DNA from: Flavobacterium filum DSM 17961
GTDB taxonomy: Bacteria > Bacteroidota > Bacteroidia > Flavobacteriales > Flavobacteriaceae
Direction: 5' to 3'
DNA: 32,192 bases
NCBI RefSeq assembly: GCF_000425465.1
Contig: NZ_AUDM01000020.1
Coordinates: forward strand, 1-32,192
Below, piece after piece: positions 1 to 9,021 of this stretch; position 1 is the first letter of the stretch; each line of letters opens with the position of its first letter. Made by a program: the position numbers and the translations under genes. The notes beneath the pieces are model-generated. The model worked only from the letters and a program-made list of their open reading frames with translations. It was not told where the DNA came from and made no database searches.

Positions 1-2
1 CA

Positions 3-296
3 GCAGTCAGTTGCAAAGAAAAACCTTTTTTAAACTTATACAATAGAACCTTTGAAAAGCATGGAGTAAAGATGAAAAGCTACGTTGCTGTTCAAAAAAA
101 ATTATTGATAATTATTTACTCTCTTTGGAAAAACAATCAAGAATATAATCCTCAAATTTATAATATTCAAGAAAAGGAACAAGAACTTTCTTCTGTGCTT
201 ACCTTTGAAAAAAACATAAAAAATAGCCCCAAACAAGTTGAGGCTATACAAGGTAAACATCCAGTGAAAGATCACAGTGTGCTTCCTCTATGCTAA
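3..296 (+). CDS. C-terminal part of a probable IS110-family transposase (cut by left edge)
   Basis: The frame is open from the first bases of the window to the TGA... stop region ending at 296, so the ATG at 72 is an internal methionine and not the start. The visible ~97 residues include NLYNRTFEKHGVKMKSYVAV followed by QKKLLIIIYSLWKNNQEYNP. This resembles, from memory, the C-terminal end of Bacteroidota IS110-type transposases, where a short 'YNR...VAVQKKLL..IY.LWK' helix region closes the protein. The catalytic DEDD and Ser motifs would lie outside the window. If correct, it is the 3' end of an insertion sequence whose right boundary lies somewhere between 297 and 415. The family call rests on pattern memory only; the open frame is seen directly. 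Confidence 0.55.
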   Translation, partial: AVSCKEKPFLNLYNRTFEKHGVKMKSYVAVQKKLLIIIYSLWKNNQEYNPQIYNIQEKEQELSSVLTFEKNIKNSPKQVEAIQGKHPVKDHSVLPLC

Positions 297-344
297 TACA
301 AATTTAATAAAAAAAAGATCTAATAAAATTTGGTTTTGAAGATA

Positions 345-375
345 GTACCTCCCGAAGCATCGGGACTGGAGGTAC
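345..375. repeat. Nested inverted repeat (GTACCTCC / GGAGGTAC)
   Basis: GTACCTCC at 345-352 is the exact reverse complement of GGAGGTAC at 368-375. Between and overlapping them lies CCCGAAGCATCGGG (351-364), itself a small hairpin. This GC-richer motif in AT-rich surroundings resembles dispersed intergenic repeats of flavobacteria. It lies between the transposase end and the terminator and could mark the end of the insertion sequence, although that is inference. Confidence 0.5.
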
Positions 376-384
376 CACTTAAAC

Positions 385-409
385 CCGAATAGTTTTATTC
401 GGTTTTTTT
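385..409 (+). terminator. Rho-independent terminator after the transposase end
   Basis: CCGAATA (385-391) and TATTCGG (396-402) form a 7-bp stem with a GTTT loop, followed by seven T. It terminates rightward transcription. Its stem also lies just past the stop of the leftward AsmA-like gene, so it may act in both directions, with a weaker T tract on the minus strand. Confidence 0.75.
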
Positions 410-414
410 GTTTG

Positions 415-3219
415 CTAATTTTTGATACTATCTTTTGGTGTAACAACAGGTAATTCAGTTGTAGGAATTACTTCTTGAGTTTTGGGTAAGTTTTCCATAC
501 CTTCAACATACTCAGTTTCTTCTAAATCTTCCGATTTTTTTCCTAATCCAATAATAGGGTTGTCTTGTGTTCCTGTAACTTTAATTGGAATACCAATTAT
601 TCCCAGCGGAGGAAGTCCGATTCGCATTTTCAGATTTAGTTCTCCATCAAAACTGGTTTCGCCTTCAATTCTGGGTCTAAAACCTGATACTTTAAATTTA
701 AACCGTTCAATTTTTATGATATTATTTTTTACAGTAGTTTTAATGTCAATTTTGGAAATATCCGGGTCTTTAAGTGCTTCAGTCTCCGTTTTTTGACTTA
801 CCGTATTGAATAACTTAAACCCTTTCATTTTCACATTTTTCACTGAAAGCGTTCCGCCGCCAAAAAGAGATGGAAATACAGGAGTCATATTACCATCCAA
901 CTTTCCGGCAATTTTGTAGTCTAACGAAACGATTCCTTCAGCATATTCAGCTGCAGAAGCCATTTCTTTGAAAAGTGGAATTTCATTGTATGCCCTTTTA
1001 ATATCAAAATCAGTGGCTTTAATTTTGTAATCAAAATTAGCTCTTGTTGGTGTTTCATGAAAGTAAACAGCATCCATCGCTACTCGTGTACCAATTAATG
1101 AAAATAGAGTGTTTTGTAAAGCTAATTTACCTTGGTTAACTTTTACATTTCCTGTAAGATTTTCAATATTTAAATCATCAAAATTGATTTTTTTGGCATT
1201 TGCATTCAATTTAAAATCAAATTGAGAAGGTATTACAACTACCCCAAACTCAGAAACAGATTGCTCTTCATTATCCTTTTCAGCAGAAATAGTTAAAAAT
1301 TCATTGACTTGAATAAAATCAGATTCTACTTTAAAACTTCCTTTCAAAACTTGATTTTCAGATAAAGCAAAATTGATAACATTTTCCATGTAGCCATTCA
1401 TCTTGAAATCAGATTTTCCGTAAGTGGCCATAAAATTTGTAAAATTCATTTTATCTTGATAAAAAGAGAAATCTCCTTCTTCAATCACAAAAGGCAATGG
1501 AAGAAATTCAGAATTGATTTTTATCTTTTTCAACACTAAAGAACCGCTATTTTGAAGATTGGAATATCGACCATTTGTGGCGTCACTTTGTTTGCCTTTT
1601 AAAGCCAAATCCATTTTTGCATAACCGGTTACATTTAATCCTTTTTGAGAAAAAACTTTATAAATTCTTTCAATGTCCAACTCACCATTTGCTTTAATAT
1701 CATAATTTATATCTTCAAAATTATTAAATGAAGCGATTAAAGAAAATGGTTTGTTTTCAAATGAAAAAGAAGCCGGATCAAGCTGAATGTACAAATCTTT
1801 CATTTGCCCGGTTTGATTGGTTGCCTTAGCCTTACAATTGATACTTGTTATCGGATTAGGATAATAGGTTGAATGAATAAAACCATTTTTAAGTTCTAAA
1901 TCTCCTTTTGTGACCGGGAATTGATTTTTTTCTTTTATGTATTTTCCTTTTGAAACTATATCAGCCGAAAATATACCTTTGAGTGTCATATTTTCAATAC
2001 CAATGGCTTGATCTAATTTGGCCAAATCTAATCTTGAACGAACTCTAGCATCGATTTCCGGATTAGTCATCCCCTTCCATTTAACATTTCCATTAAAAAA
2101 ATCTTTTCCCACATCAAAATAAATGGAATCAATTTTCAATTCTAATTGTTCAGTATCTAAAGAAGGTAATTTTGTATCGAAATTCAGAAATATATTATCG
2201 GCTGCAATAGGTGATTTATTGTACGCAATATATCCCTCCCGAATTTTCATATTAAAGTGAATATTCGGTTTACGATTTTCTTCTGCAATATATTTCCCTT
2301 TCAGCGTAAAAAGTAAATCGGTTTTTCCTTTTACAGAAGTCTTGCTCAACCATGTTACGAATTGTGGAGGCAACGCTGTAAAAAAGTCATTTAACTGACT
2401 GTTTTCTGATTTAACTGTAAAATCTAAATTGTACCCATTTTTTAAGAAATCGAATTTCCCTTTAAAGTCAACCGGCAATTTATTAATTTTTAAATTGTTT
2501 TCTTGAAACAGTAACGAAAGAGAATTGGTATTGATTTTGGTCACCAATTCGGCATTAACCGTTTTGTTTTTTAGGTAATCTTCATTGTCGAATGTAAAAT
2601 CAAATCCTTGAATTTGAGCTTTCGTTTTTAAATCAAAAATGGAAGCATGTAAATCACCTTTGCCTAAATAATTGAGTTCTTTAGCTTTGATAAGGATATT
2701 GGTTGACTTATCGTCGTATAACAACCTAACTTTTTTAATGTCTATTCGTTCTAATTGAATTGAAGCTGATGAAGTATCACTTGCTGTTTCGTTACTTTCA
2801 GATATATAAACATTATAATTGGGTTGTCCTTTTTTATTTACTTTAACATTGATTAAACCTTCAGAGAGATAAATTTTATCAATTTTTATTTTATCACCAA
2901 AAAAAATAGATTTCACATTAATTCCAAATGCAATTTCCTTTGTCGCAACCAAAGTGTCTTTTTCAAAAGGTTGTGAGCCCTTTAATAAAAAATCGTCAAG
3001 GGTTAAGGTCAAAGAAGGAAAATGCGTAAAAAATGAAAGATTTGTTTCTTTGAAACTTAATTCTCCATTTAATTTTTCATTTGCATACGCTTTTACTTTA
3101 TTAGTGATGGCATCGGGAAATATGACAGGTAAAATAAACATCAAAAAGAGTACACCAATAAAGGTGATCCCAACTATTTTTAGAATTTTTACTACTGTTT
3201 TTTGTATTGGTTTTTTCAT
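415..3219 (-). CDS. AsmA-like C-terminal domain envelope protein
   Basis: This is a large AsmA-family protein of about 934 residues. It has an N-terminal membrane anchor (IVGITFIGVLFLMFILPVIF) and a long region rich in short beta strands. Typical AsmA phrases occur early (residues near 45-65, with the FPSLTL motif of Bacteroidota members) and near the end (GTQDNPIIGLGKK). AsmA-like proteins are large periplasmic, membrane-anchored beta-rich proteins related to bridge-like lipid-transport proteins, and they affect outer-membrane homeostasis. The exact role here is unknown. The frame can start at 3237 (MTYFRS) or at 3219 (MKKPIQK). I prefer 3219 because a basic MKK start directly before the hydrophobic anchor is usual. 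The protein has no evident link to the starch genes upstream, from which it is separated by a terminator. Confidence 0.85.
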   Translation of the reverse strand: MKKPIQKTVVKILKIVGITFIGVLFLMFILPVIFPDAITNKVKAYANEKLNGELSFKETNLSFFTHFPSLTLTLDDFLLKGSQPFEKDTLVATKEIAFGINVKSIFFGDKIKIDKIYLSEGLINVKVNKKGQPNYNVYISESNETASDTSSASIQLERIDIKKVRLLYDDKSTNILIKAKELNYLGKGDLHASIFDLKTKAQIQGFDFTFDNEDYLKNKTVNAELVTKINTNSLSLLFQENNLKINKLPVDFKGKFDFLKNGYNLDFTVKSENSQLNDFFTALPPQFVTWLSKTSVKGKTDLLFTLKGKYIAEENRKPNIHFNMKIREGYIAYNKSPIAADNIFLNFDTKLPSLDTEQLELKIDSIYFDVGKDFFNGNVKWKGMTNPEIDARVRSRLDLAKLDQAIGIENMTLKGIFSADIVSKGKYIKEKNQFPVTKGDLELKNGFIHSTYYPNPITSINCKAKATNQTGQMKDLYIQLDPASFSFENKPFSLIASFNNFEDINYDIKANGELDIERIYKVFSQKGLNVTGYAKMDLALKGKQSDATNGRYSNLQNSGSLVLKKIKINSEFLPLPFVIEEGDFSFYQDKMNFTNFMATYGKSDFKMNGYMENVINFALSENQVLKGSFKVESDFIQVNEFLTISAEKDNEEQSVSEFGVVVIPSQFDFKLNANAKKINFDDLNIENLTGNVKVNQGKLALQNTLFSLIGTRVAMDAVYFHETPTRANFDYKIKATDFDIKRAYNEIPLFKEMASAAEYAEGIVSLDYKIAGKLDGNMTPVFPSLFGGGTLSVKNVKMKGFKLFNTVSQKTETEALKDPDISKIDIKTTVKNNIIKIERFKFKVSGFRPRIEGETSFDGELNLKMRIGLPPLGIIGIPIKVTGTQDNPIIGLGKKSEDLEETEYVEGMENLPKTQEVIPTTELPVVTPKDSIKN

Positions 3220-3268
3220 ACTACGAAAGTAAGTCATTGAAAATTAAAACACAAAAATTATCAACAAC

Positions 3269-3293
3269 AAAAAAACCCAGCTAAATAGCTGGG
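3269..3293 (-). terminator. Terminator of the leftward starch operon
   Basis: On the minus strand CCCAGCTA (from 3293) pairs with TAGCTGGG (to 3276) and is followed by a run of seven or more T. It lies about 30 bases past the stop codon of the secreted amylase and separates the operon from the AsmA-like gene. Confidence 0.8.
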
Positions 3294-3325
3294 CTTAATG
3301 GCAATTAATTATAACTAACTTTGAA

Positions 3326-6217
3326 TTATTTCTTAATTAATTTCATTGTGTTCTCTCTACCTTGATTGTCAATTGCTTTCACAAAATAAATTCCGGAAGT
3401 TAAATCTTCAATTGAAAAAGTATGATTTTCATCAAAACTTGCCTCAAATTTTCTAACTAACTGACCCGTTATGGTGTAAAGTTCAACTTTTGAAGTAGGA
3501 ACAGAAATAGAAAACACATCAGTTGTTGGGTTTGGAACGATAGAAAACTCATTTGCAAACACAATATTATCAGTAGATAAAGTTGGTAAACGGTTTCCAT
3601 ATACTTTAAATTCACCCGGAGCTAAACTAATGGTTGCTGTTGTATTAGTAATATTCACTTGAGCATCTGTCATCAAATCATACCAAATTCCGGTGTAAGG
3701 AAAGGATGGATTGATGTTTTGAGTATCAACAGAAAAATTAGCTAAGACTACTACATTTTTCAATTGAGTAGTTGGCAATGCATTATCAAATATATATATC
3801 CTTTGTCTTAAATTATTAATATCTGAGCTAATCGTGTAATCTCCATTAAATACTGGCTCGGATTTTTTCAAGTTAATGAATTTAGAGAATGCATTGTAAA
3901 CAGAATTTCTTAGAGGATCACCTAACCAATTATTTACCCATTGAGGTTGTGGTTTTGTTGATAATTTACAATCTCCCGGAGTTGCATCGTAATCGGTATT
4001 AACAGTACCATTAGAACAAGTAAAAATAGAGTCACCCATTCCTAATGAAGCAAAATGCCAAATCATTTTTGGCCCCGGAATTAAAATACTGGTAGCACCA
4101 ATAGCCTTCATTCTATTGATAGCATTATTTAGATTTCCACTTACTGGTGCTGATCCACTACCAACACCAAAAGTAATTCCTTCATAAATAATTCTATCTT
4201 TATCATGACTTTCAGGATAACCCATTACCCTTTTACCTTGAAATAAATTTCTACTTTTATGACCAATTGAAGAAATATCTGAATTGGATGAATAGCCTCC
4301 CATTAATTGTTTATATGGCCCCCATACTTCTGCCCACATCATAACTCCTTTACCTTCATTAAAGCGATGGTTAGCCCACTCTTTTTCTTCATTTTCGCTT
4401 CCAAGGTGTTCAAATATTACATAATGATTCGGATCTAAAGACCACGAATAATCCGCATATTCTTTTAAAACATCTACTCTGTCTTGCTGGTAAGCATTTG
4501 TACAAGAATCATTCCCACCTGAACAGTTTTGTGTAAATCCTTTGGTTAAATCCCAACGGAATCCATCTATTTTGTATTCTTCAATCCATTGTTTAATCAC
4601 TCTTTTTGTATAATACTTAGTTAAAGCTGATTGATGATTAAAATCTTCTCCTACGCTATAACTATGTCTTGCAGTAGTATTAAAAAAGGGATTATCTGTA
4701 GCTGGAGCTCCCCAACCATCTCCATCTGGATCACTCATCCACATTCTTACACCAGGATTTCTTCCAAATGCATGATTTAGAGCGACATCTAAAATTACGG
4801 CAATACCATTTTGATGACACAAATCGATAAATTCTTTAAACTTATTACTTGTACCATAAAATTTGTCTAAAGCCATGTGGAATGATGTATTATAACCCCA
4901 ACTTTCGTTTCCTTCAAACTCCATTACAGGCATTAATTGTATGGCATTTACTTTTAAATTTTTAAAATAATCAATACGATTAATTAAATCTTGGTAATTT
5001 CTATTGGCGTCAAAATCTCTAATCAAAACTTCATACACTACTAATTTTTCTTTGTTCGGTTTAACAAAATTTAAAGTAGCATCACTCCAATTATAGGGTG
5101 TTTGAGCAGTCTGAAGAACAGTAACTTCTCTTTGTTGTCCTTGAGGATATGCAGGTAAATTTGGATAAGTAGCCGAAGGAATCCAAGGATCATCAAATGG
5201 TGACAATACTAATGTTGAATACATATCAGCTGTTTTAACTAAAACAGGTGAGTTAGCCACAGGAGTTTGATCAACCACCCAATATTGATAAGTATAAATC
5301 TGTCCTGGAGTGAGACCTGTTAATTCCAACCAAAATATATTTGTAGAAGGATCTCTTTTCATGGCATAATTCCCATTAGGCTGCCAATTGTTAAAGCTGC
5401 CAGCAACATAAACGAAATCTTTACCGGGAGCATTTAACTTTAAGGTAGCTTTTGTTGGGTCAGATGGATTATAATTAATTCCGTCTTCTAAACCAGATGG
5501 AATAGCTTGATTAACATTTCCCGGATTTGTTAAAACAGTAAAATTCCTAACAATAGTTGTAGTGCCTTTTACTACTTCTAAATCGTAAAATTGGTTAGAA
5601 GTAATATTAGTATGATTGAAGGAATAACTGGAAGTAGAACTGTTTGAATTGATAATATTACCATTTGCTTTCAAAGTATAAGAAGCAGCTCCACTTGTAT
5701 TTGTAGCCGTAACTTGTAAATTTCCTCCACTATTAATTATAGTTGTACTATTATTAAGAGGAGCTGTTAAATTTACTTGAAAAGTACCAACGTCTATAAA
5801 GAAATCTGAACATGCCGTAGGTCTTTTTAACTCTTGATTTCCTGCTGCATTTCTAAACACCATACCCATTTTTGTGGAGCTTGTTATTTGCTCAGGAGTC
5901 AAATTGAAGTAAACACTCGGTGTAAGTGTAATACTAAAAGAGCCTCCCGTATTGGTCATTTGACCAACGCCATCATCTTGTCCCCAATTTCCTTTAACAA
6001 CTGTCCATGGATTAGCATCTGTTCCAATTCCTGCATGCATGTATACTTTTGGTGTATTTGTAGAAATCGTATTACATTGAGGTTGAGACAAATTAACCGT
6101 TATCGTAATTTGCTGATTAATCTCAAATGGATACGGAGATACCGTTACATGTGTAAATTGAGCATGAGATGTTAGACCTATTACGAACAGAAATAAAATA
6201 ACAATTTTTTTTATCAT
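3326..6217 (-). CDS. Secreted GH13 alpha-amylase with T9SS sorting domain
   Basis: This 963-residue extracellular alpha-amylase hydrolyses alpha-1,4 bonds of starch or glycogen. In order it has a signal peptide (IVILFLFVIGLTSHAQ), an N-terminal beta-sandwich binding module, a CBM48-like module (KDFVYVAGSFNNWQPNG), the GH13 barrel, and a C-terminal T9SS type A sorting domain (NPTTDVFSISVP to TSGIYFVKA, ending MKLIKK). The GH13 triad is complete: nucleophile D556 in GFRWDL, acid/base E603 in VIFEHL, and D672 in SHDKDR. The region I motif DVALNH is also present. The frame opens earlier, at 6256, but the first 13 residues would overlap the terminator hairpin at 6250-6280. MIKKIVILF at 6217 gives a normal signal peptide and is the likely start. 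It is the last gene of the sus-like operon and is expected to act outside the cell or on its surface after T9SS export. Confidence 0.92.
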   Translation of the reverse strand: MIKKIVILFLFVIGLTSHAQFTHVTVSPYPFEINQQITITVNLSQPQCNTISTNTPKVYMHAGIGTDANPWTVVKGNWGQDDGVGQMTNTGGSFSITLTPSVYFNLTPEQITSSTKMGMVFRNAAGNQELKRPTACSDFFIDVGTFQVNLTAPLNNSTTIINSGGNLQVTATNTSGAASYTLKANGNIINSNSSTSSYSFNHTNITSNQFYDLEVVKGTTTIVRNFTVLTNPGNVNQAIPSGLEDGINYNPSDPTKATLKLNAPGKDFVYVAGSFNNWQPNGNYAMKRDPSTNIFWLELTGLTPGQIYTYQYWVVDQTPVANSPVLVKTADMYSTLVLSPFDDPWIPSATYPNLPAYPQGQQREVTVLQTAQTPYNWSDATLNFVKPNKEKLVVYEVLIRDFDANRNYQDLINRIDYFKNLKVNAIQLMPVMEFEGNESWGYNTSFHMALDKFYGTSNKFKEFIDLCHQNGIAVILDVALNHAFGRNPGVRMWMSDPDGDGWGAPATDNPFFNTTARHSYSVGEDFNHQSALTKYYTKRVIKQWIEEYKIDGFRWDLTKGFTQNCSGGNDSCTNAYQQDRVDVLKEYADYSWSLDPNHYVIFEHLGSENEEKEWANHRFNEGKGVMMWAEVWGPYKQLMGGYSSNSDISSIGHKSRNLFQGKRVMGYPESHDKDRIIYEGITFGVGSGSAPVSGNLNNAINRMKAIGATSILIPGPKMIWHFASLGMGDSIFTCSNGTVNTDYDATPGDCKLSTKPQPQWVNNWLGDPLRNSVYNAFSKFINLKKSEPVFNGDYTISSDINNLRQRIYIFDNALPTTQLKNVVVLANFSVDTQNINPSFPYTGIWYDLMTDAQVNITNTTATISLAPGEFKVYGNRLPTLSTDNIVFANEFSIVPNPTTDVFSISVPTSKVELYTITGQLVRKFEASFDENHTFSIEDLTSGIYFVKAIDNQGRENTMKLIKK

Positions 6218-6245
6218 GATTATAATTTTTAATAATCTTAATTTG

Positions 6246-6280
6246 AAAAAAAACACTTAACCTTTAAGGTTAAGTGTTTT
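6246..6280 (-). terminator. Terminator-like hairpin between the SusE/F-like gene and the amylase
   Basis: Two 15-base arms (6250-6264 and 6266-6280) are exact reverse complements around one central base. On the minus strand the stem is followed by about eight T. It lies between the SusE/F-like gene and the amylase gene, so it should reduce or condition amylase transcription unless the amylase has its own promoter. Confidence 0.75.
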
Positions 6281-6298
6281 ATGAATAAGAGAAAACTA

Positions 6299-7396
6299 CT
6301 ATTCTTGAACAGGAATAAACATATAGTTTCCTGTTAATGAATAAAAGTAAACATTATAAACCCCTGCAGAAACAGGAATATTTGGTCCGTCTTGAGTACC
6401 TGTTCCTGAAAACTCAGTACTTCCACCCCAATTTACAGCCCATCCGTTATTTGCTCTAAATTTAACTTCACCTCCAACTACATTTACATTTCTAGCATAC
6501 CAAACGTGTGTATTATTACCATTTACTTGAGCTTGAGTCATATCGATTTGATCTGCATCTCCCCAACCACCTATACCTGCTCCAATTATTCCTACAACTG
6601 AGTATGAATTAACACTACCGGTATAACTTGAAACTGAAAAAGCTCTTGAATTTGTATTAGCTGTAAAAGTGACTAAACCACCACTAATGTTAATTACATC
6701 CGGATCATTTGATTGATGCAATGGATTAGATGTTAATTGTCCATCTTGTGAACCCCATTGTGGTTGCCAAGCTCCCATTTTTTCTAATAATTTTAAAGCG
6801 TCACCAGCTAAATAACCAGTATAAGTATATTCGTTTTCATTATCTGGTGATCTAAACATTGCTAAATTATTGTTATCATTATTCCAACCAGCACTTGAAG
6901 CAGGGCCAACTAAGAACAAATCTCTAAAAAAGTATGCAAGATAAGGTTGAATTAAATATACTAATTCCTGTGAATATTTTGGCTCACCAGAAATTCCAAC
7001 ATATGCTTTAATTCTAATTTTAACTGCACCAAGTACATCTGGAGCCAAACCAAGCATGTTTGCTTTTTCATTTAATTCGGCAACAGTATAAATTGCATTA
7101 GAATTGTTGTATCCTGTACCCAACAACATTGGGGCATCCCATGTATCAGCCTCTTTTACCATCTCAACATCATATAATGTTGGCGTTTGACCAAAAGAAA
7201 CATTATCCCATGACAAAGTTAATGCTATGTTATCCGGTAAATCTTTATTTAAGATAACTTGACCTCCATTATCTGGAGTAAGGATACTAAAATCTCCTGT
7301 TGGAGGAGTTGAAAAAATCAAATCTTGTTCGTCTTCACAAGACCACAACCCTGTAAAAAGTAAAGTTGCTAAAAGTATTTTAAATGTATTTTTCAT
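6299..7396 (-). CDS. SusE/SusF-like starch-binding outer-membrane lipoprotein
   Basis: This 365-residue lipoprotein has a signal peptide ending in a lipobox (GLWSC, Cys20) followed by acidic residues (EDEQD), which in Bacteroidota favours surface exposure. The N-terminal half is a SusE-type domain (TLSWDNVSFGQTPTLYDVEM). The second half carries two repeated beta-sandwich starch-binding-like modules: SYSVVGIIGAGIGGWGDADQ and the shape 'W...EFRANNGWAVNWGG', with Trp-rich binding segments. SusE/F proteins hold starch at the cell surface beside SusC/SusD. It lies 31 bases after SusD in the same direction, giving the usual SusC-SusD-SusE order. Its length (365) is closer to SusE than to SusF. Confidence 0.88.
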   Translation of the reverse strand: MKNTFKILLATLLFTGLWSCEDEQDLIFSTPPTGDFSILTPDNGGQVILNKDLPDNIALTLSWDNVSFGQTPTLYDVEMVKEADTWDAPMLLGTGYNNSNAIYTVAELNEKANMLGLAPDVLGAVKIRIKAYVGISGEPKYSQELVYLIQPYLAYFFRDLFLVGPASSAGWNNDNNNLAMFRSPDNENEYTYTGYLAGDALKLLEKMGAWQPQWGSQDGQLTSNPLHQSNDPDVINISGGLVTFTANTNSRAFSVSSYTGSVNSYSVVGIIGAGIGGWGDADQIDMTQAQVNGNNTHVWYARNVNVVGGEVKFRANNGWAVNWGGSTEFSGTGTQDGPNIPVSAGVYNVYFYSLTGNYMFIPVQE

Positions 7397-7427
7397 TTTT
7401 TTAAATTTTTAAATTTATTAAATTATA

Positions 7428-9011
7428 TTAATATCCAACGTTTTGAGTTAAACTTGGATTTGCACCCAATGTAGCTGGATGAAATGGGAAAACTTTAAAA
7501 TGAGTTGGTAAAGAGACACCACTTTGAACGCCACCTTTCCATTGCCAATTATAAGACCCACCGGTAAATTTATTGAAACGGATTAAATCTTGTCTTCTAT
7601 GTCCTTCCCAATATAATTCTCTTGCTCTTTCATCAAGTATAAAATCTAATGATACATCAGATGCTGTTAATGAATTGTTTGGATTATTAGCTCTTGTTCT
7701 CAAAGCATTAACATAACCTAAAGTTGTTGAATTGGCAGAACCGTCTTTTCTAACTTGTGCCTCTGCATACATTAAATAAGCATCTGCTAATCTGAACATT
7801 GGGAAATCAGTGTCAGGAAACTCTTGACTTGAACCATTTGAACCCGTAGAAGTTTTATTAGAAAACTTACTGATAATATACCCTTGTCCTCTAGCACCAA
7901 TATCTTGAATATCAATAGGTCTATCACCAATTATAAGAGTATTTCTGACATCACTATTATACTGACCTCCATTGAATTTTTGAGCAAACTCTTTTCTTAC
8001 TCGAAGAGCTCCACCCCATCCACCGGCATTCATTCCAAAATCTACTCCATTGGATTCCAAAGAGCCAATTTGCCCATTTAAAATTACAGTAATTGCACTG
8101 TAACTTTGCATTCTTACTCCATCAGAAGGAACACTAAAAATCATTTCTGGTGATAATTGATTATCTGCTGTAAAATTGTGTAAATAATTATTTGCCAAAG
8201 AATATGATCCTAACATTGGTGTTAAAACATCAATACATTCTTGATTTTTATCTTGTGAAATATAAACTTGAGCATTCAAATAAGCTTTTGCTAAAACCAT
8301 TCTGGCAAAGCCTTGATCAACTCTACCGTATGGAGCTTGGTTAGGCCCATATAAATTTGGTATTACCTCTAACAGCTCAGATTCAACAAAGTCAAACAAT
8401 TGCTGTCTATTAGCACCTTGACCAGCATCACCAACTTGATTTTGTTCTGTTAATAGAACTGCTTGTCCAAAAGTATCCATCAAATGATAATAAGCCATTG
8501 CACGCAAAGCTCTAGCTTCTTCTCTATACTTTTGAATTTCTTCTCTTTCCTCAGCCGAAACATTTCTTTGATCTAACTTTGAATCTGTTGATTGTCTTAA
8601 AAATTCATTACACAAAGCTACTTGAAACATAACTCTACTATAGAAACCTCTAAAAAATGGATTGTTACCATCCCAAATAGCTCTATTTAATTCTCTAGTA
8701 CCGGTATCACCTTCATAACTCCAAACAGTTTCATCTGTAGTCATGTTTTGTAGATACCACCAAACACGCATGTATTGACTAAATCCAGCGTCAATACCTC
8801 CTAAATTTGATGAACCAGGGCCATTCGGACCAGTAATCACCAAATTAGAATAAACACCTGCCATTGCCTTAGTATAGGCTCCAGGCTGACTGTAAAGTGA
8901 TTCTTCATCATCAAATCTTTCATCTGTTGAACGAACTTCTAAGTCATCAACACACGAAACCAATGAGAAAAAAACAACAAACAGGGTTAATAATTGATTT
9001 CTAAGTTTCAT
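7428..9011 (-). CDS. susD: SusD/RagB-family starch-binding lipoprotein
   Basis: This is a 527-residue SusD-family surface glycan-binding lipoprotein, the lid of the SusC transporter. The lipobox is SLVSC (Cys20). Family signatures are the helical TPR-like segment EEREEIQKYREEARALRAMA and the C-terminal motif RARELYWEGHRRQDLIRF. The frame extends upstream to 9095, but that extension would overlap the end of susC and lacks a signal peptide. MKLRNQLL at 9011, 10 bases past the susC stop, is therefore the start. By context with the amylases the ligand is starch or malto-oligosaccharides; this substrate is inferred from neighbours and not from binding residues. Confidence 0.93.
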   Translation of the reverse strand: MKLRNQLLTLFVVFFSLVSCVDDLEVRSTDERFDDEESLYSQPGAYTKAMAGVYSNLVITGPNGPGSSNLGGIDAGFSQYMRVWWYLQNMTTDETVWSYEGDTGTRELNRAIWDGNNPFFRGFYSRVMFQVALCNEFLRQSTDSKLDQRNVSAEEREEIQKYREEARALRAMAYYHLMDTFGQAVLLTEQNQVGDAGQGANRQQLFDFVESELLEVIPNLYGPNQAPYGRVDQGFARMVLAKAYLNAQVYISQDKNQECIDVLTPMLGSYSLANNYLHNFTADNQLSPEMIFSVPSDGVRMQSYSAITVILNGQIGSLESNGVDFGMNAGGWGGALRVRKEFAQKFNGGQYNSDVRNTLIIGDRPIDIQDIGARGQGYIISKFSNKTSTGSNGSSQEFPDTDFPMFRLADAYLMYAEAQVRKDGSANSTTLGYVNALRTRANNPNNSLTASDVSLDFILDERARELYWEGHRRQDLIRFNKFTGGSYNWQWKGGVQSGVSLPTHFKVFPFHPATLGANPSLTQNVGY

Positions 9012-9021
9012 AGTTTTTTTA

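Noticed and set aside
72..296. Separate 74-residue gene starting at the ATG at 72
   Set aside because: The same frame is open back to the window edge with transposase-like sequence, so this ATG is internal.
5834..6175. Plus-strand frame of 113 codons inside the amylase gene
   Set aside because: It lies opposite the well-supported amylase N-terminal region and shows no family features.
6218..6256. Longer amylase start at 6256
   Set aside because: The extension overlaps the terminator stem of the preceding gene and places 13 extra residues before a good signal peptide.
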